A stretch of DNA of 5,522 bases from an uncultured Bacteroidota bacterium (lineage in GTDB: Bacteria > Bacteroidota > Bacteroidia > Bacteroidales > VadinHA17): the NCBI GenBank assembly GCA_903865465.1, contig CAIPJU010000540.1:1-5522 (forward strand), read 5' to 3'. Below are positions 1-5,522 of the stretch, piece after piece (positions within the stretch are counted from its first letter, which is position 1; each line of letters begins with the position of its first letter). The notes under the pieces were generated by a model that had not been told where the DNA came from, searched no databases, and worked only from the letters and a program-made list of their open reading frames with translations. A program made the translations under genes and the position numbers.

Positions 1-79
1 CGCCGTGGATGTCGATCCATATTAATAAGTTTTAGTCGGTAATCCTTACCTTAATTAATAAGACGAGTGCTCTTGTGTT
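1..79. other. Upstream intergenic stretch with possible end of a preceding gene
   Basis: No complete gene is visible here. In the + frame beginning at base 2 there are seven open codons (reading AVDVDPY) before a TAA at 23-25, which could be the last residues of an upstream gene; this is too short to identify. A minus-strand ATG at 20-18 reading off the left edge is an equally untestable alternative. Bases 6-19 form a small hairpin (TGGAT/ATCCA, four-base loop). Bases 38-50 form another (GGTAA/TTACC, three-base loop). The nonamer ATTAATAAG occurs at 21-29 and again at 54-62, flanking the second hairpin. None of these has a terminator-like T tract. Confidence 0.3.
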
Positions 80-113
80 TTTGATTACCAATTATTAAAA
101 ATTGCTAATTTTG
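80..113 (+). promoter_or_regulatory. Candidate Bacteroidota-type promoter for the DUF6165 gene
   Basis: TTTG at 80-83 and TAATTTTG at 106-113 match the Bacteroidota -33 (TTTG) and -7 (TAnnTTTG) elements, with a 22-base spacer that is at the long end of what is usual. Transcription would start near 119-121 and leave a leader of only about a dozen bases before the ATG at 133, which has no Shine-Dalgarno sequence. No comparable element is seen before the next two genes, so this would serve the whole three-gene unit. Motif matches in AT-rich DNA arise easily by chance. Confidence 0.45.
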
Positions 114-132
114 ACAAGATATACAGGCAAAT

Positions 133-504
133 ATGAAAATCGAAGTATCGAACGGTGAGATTATTGATAAACTTACAATAGTCCGGATTAAACTCGAAAG
201 AATTAAAGATAGCGCCAAGGTGGCCAACATCAGGAAAGAGTACGATGAACTTATAACCATTGCTCCGGATATCATCAGCAGCGAAGATCCTCTCTATAAG
301 GAATTGTATGATGTTAATTGCGAGTTGTGGGATATCGAGGATCATATCCGCGACCTTGAGAGGAAAAAGGATTTCGGTGACGATTTTGTTGAAACAGCAA
401 GGTCGGTTTATTTCAGGAATGACAGGCGCTCGGAGATAAAACGCGAAATAAACATAAAAACATCCTCCGGCCTTACCGAGGAAAAATCGTACGAAAAATA
501 CTGA
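133..504 (+). CDS. DUF6165 family protein
   Basis: This 123-residue soluble protein has no signal peptide or membrane segment. It matches the pattern I recall for DUF6165 over its whole length: N-terminal MKIEVSNGEIIDKLTI, then a charged helical region (KLERIKDSAKVANIRKEYDEL, about residues 20-40), the core ELWDIEDHIRDLE (64-76), FVETARSVYFRNDRRSEIKREIN (85-107) and the terminal EEKSYEKY. Length is typical and both ends are intact. The high Lys/Glu/Arg content suggests a mostly helical, possibly coiled protein. The biochemical function of the family is unknown to me. The stop codon is one base from the start of the GT9 glycosyltransferase gene, so translation is probably coupled, and a role supporting that enzyme is an inference from position. 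The ATG at 133 is chosen because the family motif begins at this Met. Confidence 0.88.
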   Translation: MKIEVSNGEIIDKLTIVRIKLERIKDSAKVANIRKEYDELITIAPDIISSEDPLYKELYDVNCELWDIEDHIRDLERKKDFGDDFVETARSVYFRNDRRSEIKREINIKTSSGLTEEKSYEKY

Positions 505-505
505 G

Positions 506-1531
506 ATGCGTCTTCTTGTAATCAGGACATCTGCCATGGGTGACGTGGCACTCACTCTTCCAGTATTGGAGGGAATGAGAAAAGAATATCCGGAGGTTGA
601 GATACTTCTTCTCACCCGCAAGGCCTTTGCACCCTTTTTCAAGTCAGCTGAAGGAGTTGATCTCTTCTTTCCTGATTTTAAAGGACGACATGGGGGATTC
701 TCGGGTCTCTTTAAACTTTTTTTGGATATAAGAAAGCTGGGCCACATTAATTATGTTATTGATCTTCATGATGTTCTAAGGTCAAAGGTTCTAAGAACAT
801 TTTTCTTTCTGTCGGGAGTGAAAGTGTCAGTTATCGACAAGGGAAGAGGTGATAAAAGTGCCGTTATAACGGGTAAAATACGAACATCAATTAAACATTC
901 AGTACAGAGGTATTGTGACGTTTTTTCAAATGCCGGTTTTGATGTACAACCCTCCTCAGGTCCATGGATAATACCAGACGAAAATTCGCTTAAGAGTACT
1001 GAAGAATTACTGAAGGTACAGGGGAGGTTGAAAATAGGAGTTGCTCCCTATGCCAGGCACCTACTTAAGACCTGGCCCGAAGAGTATATGAAAAGCCTGC
1101 TCAGTATGATCTCGGGAAACTACGATGTTTCGTTTTTGTTTTTTGGAGGGAAGGAGGATATTCAGAATCTTGAAGCCCTGCAATCTGCAGTTTCTGGTTC
1201 ACAGAATCTTGCCGGGAAACTTACTCTCGATGAAGAGCTGGCAATAATGAGCAGACTCGATCTCATGATCGCAATGGATTCTTCAAATATGCATATGGCC
1301 GCACTTACCGGGATTAAGGTAATCTCCATATGGGGAGCAACTGATCCCATAACCGGCTTTGGCGCCTGGATGCAGCCCCTCTTTCATTCTGTACGCATTC
1401 CTGCCGAAGAGCTTGAATGCAGGCCTTGTACAGTCTATGGTAAAGGCGGTTGCCGGCGCGGTGATTTTGCATGCATGAACAGACTTACCCCTGAGATGGT
1501 ATTCTCACGGATTAAGAAACTATTACGATAA
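506..1531 (+). CDS. Glycosyltransferase family 9 (ADP-heptose:LPS heptosyltransferase-like)
   Basis: This 341-residue GT-B enzyme of family GT9 is expected to act at the cytoplasmic face of the inner membrane, transferring a heptose or related sugar from a nucleotide donor to a lipopolysaccharide-type acceptor. The N-terminus MRLLVIRTSAMGDV resembles WaaC/RfaC closely and places the catalytic Asp at residue 13. The second half carries GVAPYARHLLKTWP (178-191), where Lys188 aligns with the WaaC donor-binding Lys. It also carries LAGKLTLDEELAIMSRLDL (235-253), MDSSNMHMAALTG (257-269, Asp258 at the donor-site Asp) and IWGATDP (275-281). The C-terminus has four cysteines spaced C-x2-C-x7-C-x6-C (305-323), a pattern I recall from a subset of GT9 proteins. 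Length is normal. The start lies one base after the DUF6165 stop and depends on translational coupling, with no Shine-Dalgarno sequence. Exact donor and acceptor cannot be read from sequence, so no waa symbol is given. Confidence 0.9.
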   Translation: MRLLVIRTSAMGDVALTLPVLEGMRKEYPEVEILLLTRKAFAPFFKSAEGVDLFFPDFKGRHGGFSGLFKLFLDIRKLGHINYVIDLHDVLRSKVLRTFFFLSGVKVSVIDKGRGDKSAVITGKIRTSIKHSVQRYCDVFSNAGFDVQPSSGPWIIPDENSLKSTEELLKVQGRLKIGVAPYARHLLKTWPEEYMKSLLSMISGNYDVSFLFFGGKEDIQNLEALQSAVSGSQNLAGKLTLDEELAIMSRLDLMIAMDSSNMHMAALTGIKVISIWGATDPITGFGAWMQPLFHSVRIPAEELECRPCTVYGKGGCRRGDFACMNRLTPEMVFSRIKKLLR

Positions 1532-1566
1532 GAATGGCAGTAAATTACTAAACTCAACAAAATATC

Positions 1567-3915
1567 ATGGAATTCGAAAATCAGGAAAACAGGGGATTCA
1601 GGCAATTACTCAGAGGAACATCCAAGCGGCGATTCAATGGTGCCTTAATGGTTCTGGTGGTTCTTCTGATAGTTTTCTTCCTCCAGCACAGGGAGAAAAA
1701 GGCAGACAATGACCCGGCGGACCTTGTTAATCCCCTGATGGGAACTGATTCTGATTATAAACTCTCCAACGGGAATACCTATCCTGCAATTGCCCTGCCA
1801 TGGGGGATGAATTTCTGGACACCCCAGACCGGGAAAATGGGAAACGGATGGGCCTATACCTACAACAATAACAAGATTGTTGGAATAAAGCAGACTCACC
1901 AGCCGAGTCCATGGATAAACGACTATGCAGCATTCTCCTTTATGGCTGAAACAGGAAAACCGCTTGTGGATGAGACAAAGCGTGCCTCGTGGTTTTCTCA
2001 TAAGGCCGAGGTGTCGAGGCCTTATTATTACAGCGTTTATCTTGCCGACTACGATGTTGCTGCAGAGATAACTCCAACGGAAAGAGCAGCAATGTTCCGG
2101 TTTACATTCCCGGCTTCCGATTCATCTTTTATTCTCCTGGATGGCTATAACAAGGGATCGATGGTGAAGATTATTCCGGCAGAAAGGAAAGTAATCGGTT
2201 ATTGCAGAAATAACAGCGGAGGTGTTCCCTCGAATTTTCATAACTATTTTGTTGCTGTTTTTGATAAGGATTTCGTTTCATCAGATACCTGGCATGGAGA
2301 TACAATCAGCATAAACATTCTTGCACAGGAGGGAAACCACTCAGGAGCAATCCTTGGCTTCAGAACAAAAAAAGGTGAACAAATATGCGTGAAAGTCGCC
2401 TCTTCATTTATTAGTCCTGAACAGGCTCAGCTTAACCTCGACAGAGAAATTGGAAGTAAGGATTTCGAAAAGGTGAAAAGTGAAGCCAAAGCGGCCTGGA
2501 ACCATCAGTTGGGAAGAATTGAAGTTGAAGGGGGAAGCTCTGATCAGCAAAGAACATTCTACTCATGTCTTTACAGGATGATCCTTTTCCCAAGAGGCTT
2601 TTATGAGTTGAATGCTAAAAATGAAGTTGTTCATTACAGCCCCTATAACGGAGAGGTTCTTCCCGGTTATATGTTCACCGACAACGGATTCTGGGATACT
2701 TTCAGGGCTCTGTTCCCCTTTACAACACTCATGTACCCCGACATCAATTCCAAAATAATGGAGGGCCTGGTAAATACTTACAAGGAGAGTGGCTGGCTTC
2801 CCGAGTGGGCTAGTCCTGGCCACCGCGACTGTATGATAGGGTCAAACTCTGCATCGCTGATTACCGACTCATATTTAAAAGGGATCAGGGGTTATGATAT
2901 TAATACTCTTTATGAAGCTATTATTAAAAACACTAAAGGTCAGGGACCACTTTCGTCAGTGGGACGTGCAGGTGCAGAATACTATAATAAACTGGGATAT
3001 GTTCCATATAACGTAGGCATAAATGAAAATGTAGCCAGGACCCTTGAGTATGCCTATGCTGATTTCTGTATTTCAAAGCTTGCAACTGCTCTGAATAAAC
3101 CTAAAGAAGAGATAGATCTTTATGCTCAGAGAGCGATGAATTACAAGAATGTGTTCGACAGTGGAAGGAAACTGATGCGCGGCCGCAATCTGGACGGTAC
3201 CTTCCAGTCGCCTTTCAGCCCTTATAAATGGGGTGATGCCTTTACAGAGGGTAACAGCTGGCACTATACCTGGAGCGTTTTTCAGGATATCAACGGCCTT
3301 GTCAGCCTGATGGGAGGGAAGGAAAATTTCATTGCCAAACTCGATTCGGTTTTCCAGGTTCCCCCGGTTTTCGATTACTCATATTATGGCCAGGTGATAC
3401 ATGAGATAAGGGAGATGCAGATATCAGGAATGGGAAATTATGCTCACGGCAACCAGCCAATTCAGCATATGATTTACCTGTACAATTATGCCGGTGAACC
3501 ATGGAAGGCTCAATACCATTCACGCGAGGTACTTAATAAGCTTTATAACTACACTCCCGATGGCTATTGCGGCGATGAAGACAATGGACAGACCTCTGCC
3601 TGGTATGTCTTTTCAGCGGCCGGATTTTACCCGGTTACTCCGGGAACAAATCAGTATGTGATTGGTTCTCCGTTGTTTAATAAGATAACTCTCAATTTCG
3701 AGAATGGCAGGAAAATGGTGATTGATGCTCCAAAAAACAGTAATGAGAATATTTATGTGCAAAGTATACAGCTTAACGGTAAAAAGCTTGAAAGGAACCA
3801 TTTTTCGCATGAGGAACTTACAAAAGGAGGGAGGCTATACTTTAATATGGGATCTGAGCCGAATAAGAAGAGAGCCACTGGCGAAAATTCATATCCATTT
3901 TCAATGAGTAAATGA
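1567..3915 (+). CDS. Membrane-anchored GH92 family alpha-mannosidase-like enzyme with Gln at the acid position
   Basis: This 782-residue glycoside hydrolase family 92 protein belongs to a Ca2+-dependent inverting family acting on alpha-mannosides. A basic N-terminus (RGTSKRR) precedes one hydrophobic segment (about 25-39). There is no signal-peptidase site or lipobox Cys, so a periplasm-facing signal anchor is likely. The N-terminal beta domain (about 53-300) shows VNPLMGTD, GNTYPAIALPWGM (68-81), FSHKAEVSRPYYY (143-155) and AEITPTERAAMFRFTFP (166-182). The (alpha/alpha)6 catalytic domain follows: DNGFWDTFRALFP (372-384), LPEWASPGHRDCMIGSNSAS (411-430), ENVARTLEYAYADF (487-500), TEGNSWHYTWSV (560-571), AHGNQPIQHMIYLYNY (626-641) and DGYCGDEDNGQTSAWY (665-680). 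The usual NEP catalytic Glu is Gln630; the base-site Asp670 and Asp672 are kept. The C-terminus (MGSEPNKK...PFSMSK) is complete. The ATG at 1567 keeps the basic flank; ATG 1648 would start inside the hydrophobic segment. It follows GT9 by 35 bases, without a visible promoter. Confidence 0.93.
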   Translation: MEFENQENRGFRQLLRGTSKRRFNGALMVLVVLLIVFFLQHREKKADNDPADLVNPLMGTDSDYKLSNGNTYPAIALPWGMNFWTPQTGKMGNGWAYTYNNNKIVGIKQTHQPSPWINDYAAFSFMAETGKPLVDETKRASWFSHKAEVSRPYYYSVYLADYDVAAEITPTERAAMFRFTFPASDSSFILLDGYNKGSMVKIIPAERKVIGYCRNNSGGVPSNFHNYFVAVFDKDFVSSDTWHGDTISINILAQEGNHSGAILGFRTKKGEQICVKVASSFISPEQAQLNLDREIGSKDFEKVKSEAKAAWNHQLGRIEVEGGSSDQQRTFYSCLYRMILFPRGFYELNAKNEVVHYSPYNGEVLPGYMFTDNGFWDTFRALFPFTTLMYPDINSKIMEGLVNTYKESGWLPEWASPGHRDCMIGSNSASLITDSYLKGIRGYDINTLYEAIIKNTKGQGPLSSVGRAGAEYYNKLGYVPYNVGINENVARTLEYAYADFCISKLATALNKPKEEIDLYAQRAMNYKNVFDSGRKLMRGRNLDGTFQSPFSPYKWGDAFTEGNSWHYTWSVFQDINGLVSLMGGKENFIAKLDSVFQVPPVFDYSYYGQVIHEIREMQISGMGNYAHGNQPIQHMIYLYNYAGEPWKAQYHSREVLNKLYNYTPDGYCGDEDNGQTSAWYVFSAAGFYPVTPGTNQYVIGSPLFNKITLNFENGRKMVIDAPKNSNENIYVQSIQLNGKKLERNHFSHEELTKGGRLYFNMGSEPNKKRATGENSYPFSMSK

Positions 3916-3947
3916 CCCCTTGACATTTACTTTGGCGGAGTTGTTCT

Positions 3948-3979
3948 AATTATCTCAATGCAATTCTGAATAGGTAATT
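3948..3979. repeat. AT-rich inverted repeat between convergent genes
   Basis: AATTATCT (3948-3955) can pair with AGGTAATT (3972-3979), giving eight pairs including one G-U, around a 16-base loop. It fills the 64-base gap between the 3' ends of the GH92 gene and the convergent acyltransferase gene, where a shared terminator would be expected. It lacks a GC-rich stem and has no T tract on either strand, so it is a weak candidate at best. No other hairpin of note is seen in the gap. Confidence 0.2.
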
Positions 3980-5191
3980 CTAAAGCCTGAGCTTAATATT
4001 TAACCTGACGAGCAGAGCAGTAAGACCAACCATCAGCAAAGCCCATACAATTGAGCCTGCGATTACTATAATTGGCATGCCTGAATTTTTGTAAATAAGA
4101 ATCGGTACTCCTGTCATCCAGATGAGATGATAAAGAATGTCGGGCGCAAGGTAGGTAGTAAGAGAGTTCTCTCCGGCTGGTCTGAAAAATGTTGCCCATT
4201 TTACCAGCTTTTGTATATCTGTAAGCCAGTAGAGGAATACAAAAAGAAGCATGCTGATCCCATTGCAGATCATTCCCCAGCTTGGTGTCGCCTGGATCTT
4301 TGAGATTATAAACCAATGTCTCAGAAGGAATCCCGAGAGTATGCTTAAAATTCCGATTGAGGAAATTACTATGATACTCGTTCTGAGTTTCTCTGCCTGG
4401 TATTTCCTGATAATAAGGGATGTAATTATTCCTGCGATAACTATCATCGGCACATTTCCTTCGAGGATAACCCCAATAAAAGGTTTTGCAGGATTTAGAG
4501 AAGTCAGAAGGTTAAGTTTAGAAAAAATATTGAGCGCCAGGAAGAAGAGGAAAGCAATGGAGGTGTTGAGAATTTTATCTTTAATGGCAAGATATATAAA
4601 AGCCGATACAAGATATCCCCAGCCGATAAGTCCCAGTATTCCCCACCAGCTTGTTATAAGTGATCCGCCGTTGGCTGCCTCTCCTGATCGGAATTTTAGC
4701 ACCAGTCCGGCCAGTAAAGCAATTCCCAGCAACTTTAGTCCGGTGATTGTGTAGTAGTTATTTTCTTTCTCAGGATATCTGTTCCACACAAGAAAAACAG
4801 CTGCATACATTAGGAGCGACCAGAGGTTTTTGCTTATGCCTGTTAATTCTGGGTCTACTCTTCCTGTATTCAGCATGAGTACTCCGATGATTACAAGGCT
4901 GACAGATCGTGTAATAATGTGTTTTGAAATACTCCTGGTATCATCACCATTAGCAATTCTTTTGGAAATAGAAAAAGGTACTGCCATCCCCACCATGAAG
5001 AGGAAACCGGGGAAGACCCAGTCGGCGAGACCCATCCCGTCGAAATTGGCAGCCATATGCCCCAGCCATGATGGTACTCCCGGCATATAAAGATCGTTTA
5101 CGAACAGCATTAATACGAGTGTTAATCCCCGCATGATATCAATTGATGAAAGACGATTGTTTCCGGCCATTTTCTGACATTGATTATTCAT
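3980..5191 (-). CDS. HgsNAT/NagX-like membrane acyltransferase (DUF5009-type)
   Basis: This 403-residue polytopic inner-membrane protein has roughly ten to twelve hydrophobic segments. It belongs to the family of human heparan-alpha-glucosaminide N-acetyltransferase (HGSNAT), known in bacteria as DUF5009/COG4299 or NagX-like. The members studied move an acetyl group from acetyl-CoA across the membrane onto a terminal glucosamine. Family motifs are RLSSIDIMRGLTLVLMLFVND (13-33), WLGHMAANFDGMGLADWVFPGFLFMVG (42-68), KIQATPSWGMICNGISML (298-315) and PAGENSLTTYL (338-348). His45 aligns with the HGSNAT active-site His in 'KHASWNGLTVADLVFP'. Length is typical and both ends look intact. The start at 5191 is A/T-rich with no Shine-Dalgarno sequence; Met8 (5170) is an alternative that would still keep the first motif. 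The gene converges on GH92 and lies downstream of a CsbD-like gene, with a terminator-like hairpin between them. Substrate is unknown; an amino sugar of an envelope or scavenged glycan is an inference. Confidence 0.88.
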   Translation of the reverse strand: MNNQCQKMAGNNRLSSIDIMRGLTLVLMLFVNDLYMPGVPSWLGHMAANFDGMGLADWVFPGFLFMVGMAVPFSISKRIANGDDTRSISKHIITRSVSLVIIGVLMLNTGRVDPELTGISKNLWSLLMYAAVFLVWNRYPEKENNYYTITGLKLLGIALLAGLVLKFRSGEAANGGSLITSWWGILGLIGWGYLVSAFIYLAIKDKILNTSIAFLFFLALNIFSKLNLLTSLNPAKPFIGVILEGNVPMIVIAGIITSLIIRKYQAEKLRTSIIVISSIGILSILSGFLLRHWFIISKIQATPSWGMICNGISMLLFVFLYWLTDIQKLVKWATFFRPAGENSLTTYLAPDILYHLIWMTGVPILIYKNSGMPIIVIAGSIVWALLMVGLTALLVRLNIKLRL

Positions 5192-5200
5192 GTAAAGATT

Positions 5201-5225
5201 AAAAAAAATCGGATAGGAAATATCC
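5201..5225 (-). terminator. Probable intrinsic terminator after the CsbD-like gene
   Basis: Read on the minus strand, GGATA (5225-5221), loop TTTCC and TATCC (5215-5211) form a five-base-pair stem. GA and eight consecutive T residues (5208-5201) follow. An AAAA run just 5' of the stem can extend the pairing with the T tract. The hairpin begins four bases past the CsbD-like stop codon, as expected for its terminator. The stem is short and only moderately GC-rich, so termination may be partial. The T tract ends ten bases before the acyltransferase ATG. Confidence 0.5.
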
Positions 5226-5228
5226 CTT

Positions 5229-5411
5229 TTAAAGTGATACTATGATATCCAGCAGTTCAAGTTTCGATTTTCCCAGTTTATATCCCAGTATTTCCATCAT
5301 CTCCCTCTCCTTGCCTTCAACAAAGGATAAATCCCTTTCAGAAAGATTTTTATATTTCTTAAGTAGTTTTACCTTTTTGTCTTCCCAGTATCCAACTGAA
5401 TTAGTTTTCAT
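5229..5411 (-). CDS. CsbD-like small stress-associated protein
   Basis: With the ATG at 5411-5409 this gene encodes a 60-residue charged protein without signal or membrane segments. It matches the short CsbD-like pattern: an aromatic W near residue 9 followed by Lys-rich helix (GYWEDKKVKLLKKYKNL), then SERDLSFVEGKEREMMEILGYKLGKSKLELLDII. The 'W..KK.KL..KY..L...DL.F.EGKE.E......K.GK.K.EL' spacing is what I recall for Bacteroidota CsbD relatives. CsbD is a general-stress protein in Bacillus with no established molecular function. The reading frame stays open to a GTG at 5447, which would add 12 residues (MTKLNKHLKTEI), but the ATG gives the usual family length and is preferred. There is no strong Shine-Dalgarno sequence. 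A terminator-like hairpin follows, suggesting the gene can be expressed as its own short transcript. The match is clear in the C-terminal half and looser at the N-terminus. Confidence 0.7.
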   Translation of the reverse strand: MKTNSVGYWEDKKVKLLKKYKNLSERDLSFVEGKEREMMEILGYKLGKSKLELLDIIVSL

Positions 5412-5504
5412 AATCTCTGTTTTTAGGTGCTTGTTTAATTTAGTCACAAAGCATAGCCTGTTACGGCCGGGGATTGACTCATTAATTTAGTAAATACAAA
5501 TGTT

Positions 5505-5522
5505 ATGCCGGAAATAAAGAAG
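5505..5522 (+). CDS. Possible start of a divergent gene, cut by the window end
   Basis: An ATG at 5505 opens six codons (MPEIKK) that run off the right edge without a stop. It would be transcribed divergently from the CsbD-like gene, with about 93 bases between the two start codons. The upstream bases are A/T-rich, as with the other starts here, and TAATTTAG at 5483-5490 is one mismatch from a TAnnTTTG box, although no suitable TTTG lies upstream. Six codons cannot be identified, so this is a placeholder only. Confidence 0.22.

Noticed and set aside
85..747. Long minus-strand open frame (220 codons) opposite DUF6165 and GT9
   Set aside because: It overlaps two genes with clear family motifs on the + strand, and its translation is low-complexity and matches no family I know; it is a coding shadow.
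773..798. Direct repeat GTTCTAAG (773-780 and 788-795) and the short palindrome GTTC-TAA-GAAC
   Set aside because: It lies inside GT9 in phase with the codons (VLRSKVLR) and is explained by the repeated amino acids.
1539..1549. Palindrome AGTAA-A-TTACT between GT9 and GH92
   Set aside because: It is an 11-base AT-rich match with a one-base loop, no T tract and no promoter element nearby; expected by chance.
1645..2001. Minus-strand open frames opposite the GH92 N-terminal domain
   Set aside because: The GH92 motifs on the + strand run without break through this stretch, and the antisense products resemble no family.
3454..3456. Gln630 as a sequencing error or an inactivating mutation of GH92
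   Set aside because: The reading frame and all other motifs are intact, and neighbouring residues also follow a non-canonical but familiar variant of the motif, which points to a clade trait.
4251..4754. Plus-strand open frame of 167 codons
   Set aside because: It is antisense to the acyltransferase, whose membrane segments and family motifs explain the sequence; the hydrophobic translation is a by-product.
5445..5453. TATGCTTTG on the minus strand upstream of the CsbD-like gene as a -7 box
   Set aside because: It has three bases instead of two between TA and TTTG and no TTTG at the right upstream distance, so it is not convincing as a promoter.

Overview
The window reads as a piece of a Bacteroidota chromosome, probably Bacteroidales or a related environmental lineage. 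The evidence is: start codons without Shine-Dalgarno sequences but with A/T-rich leaders; a promoter candidate of the Bacteroidota type (TTTG ... TAnnTTTG) before the first gene; and gene families typical of that phylum (a GH92 glycoside hydrolase, a DUF5009/HgsNAT-type acyltransferase, a CsbD-like small protein). The phylum call is inferred from these features; no marker gene is present.

Left block, + strand: three closely packed genes that probably form one transcription unit. They are a DUF6165 protein (133-504), a GT9/ADP-heptose:LPS heptosyltransferase-like glycosyltransferase (506-1531, one base after the previous stop) and a membrane-anchored GH92 alpha-mannosidase-family enzyme (1567-3915, 35 bases further on). 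Two of the three act on glycans, which suggests building or trimming an envelope glycan. No SusC/SusD pair, sulfatase or other polysaccharide-utilisation gene lies in the window, so a PUL reading is not supported by what is visible.

Right block, - strand: a polytopic HgsNAT-like (DUF5009/NagX-type) acyltransferase (5191 to 3980) converges on the GH92 gene. Upstream of it on the same strand is a short CsbD-like gene (5411 to 5229). A hairpin with an eight-T tract separates the two and ends only about ten bases before the acyltransferase start. The last bases hold a possible start of a divergent + strand gene.

The most notable point is the GH92 enzyme. At the position of the conserved 'NEP' catalytic acid the sequence reads 'NQP' (Gln630), while the Asp pair expected for the catalytic base is kept (Asp670, Asp672). 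As I recall, a Gln at this position characterises a GH92 enzyme that cleaves mannose-1-phospho-6-mannose, whose leaving group needs no acid. This GH92 also has an uncleaved N-terminal membrane anchor and no lipobox, and it sits behind a heptosyltransferase-like gene. A role on a phosphorylated or otherwise activated mannosyl linkage in the cell's own envelope is therefore a reasonable, untested hypothesis. I see no CRISPR array, tRNA, rRNA, insertion sequence or clearly undescribed multi-gene system.
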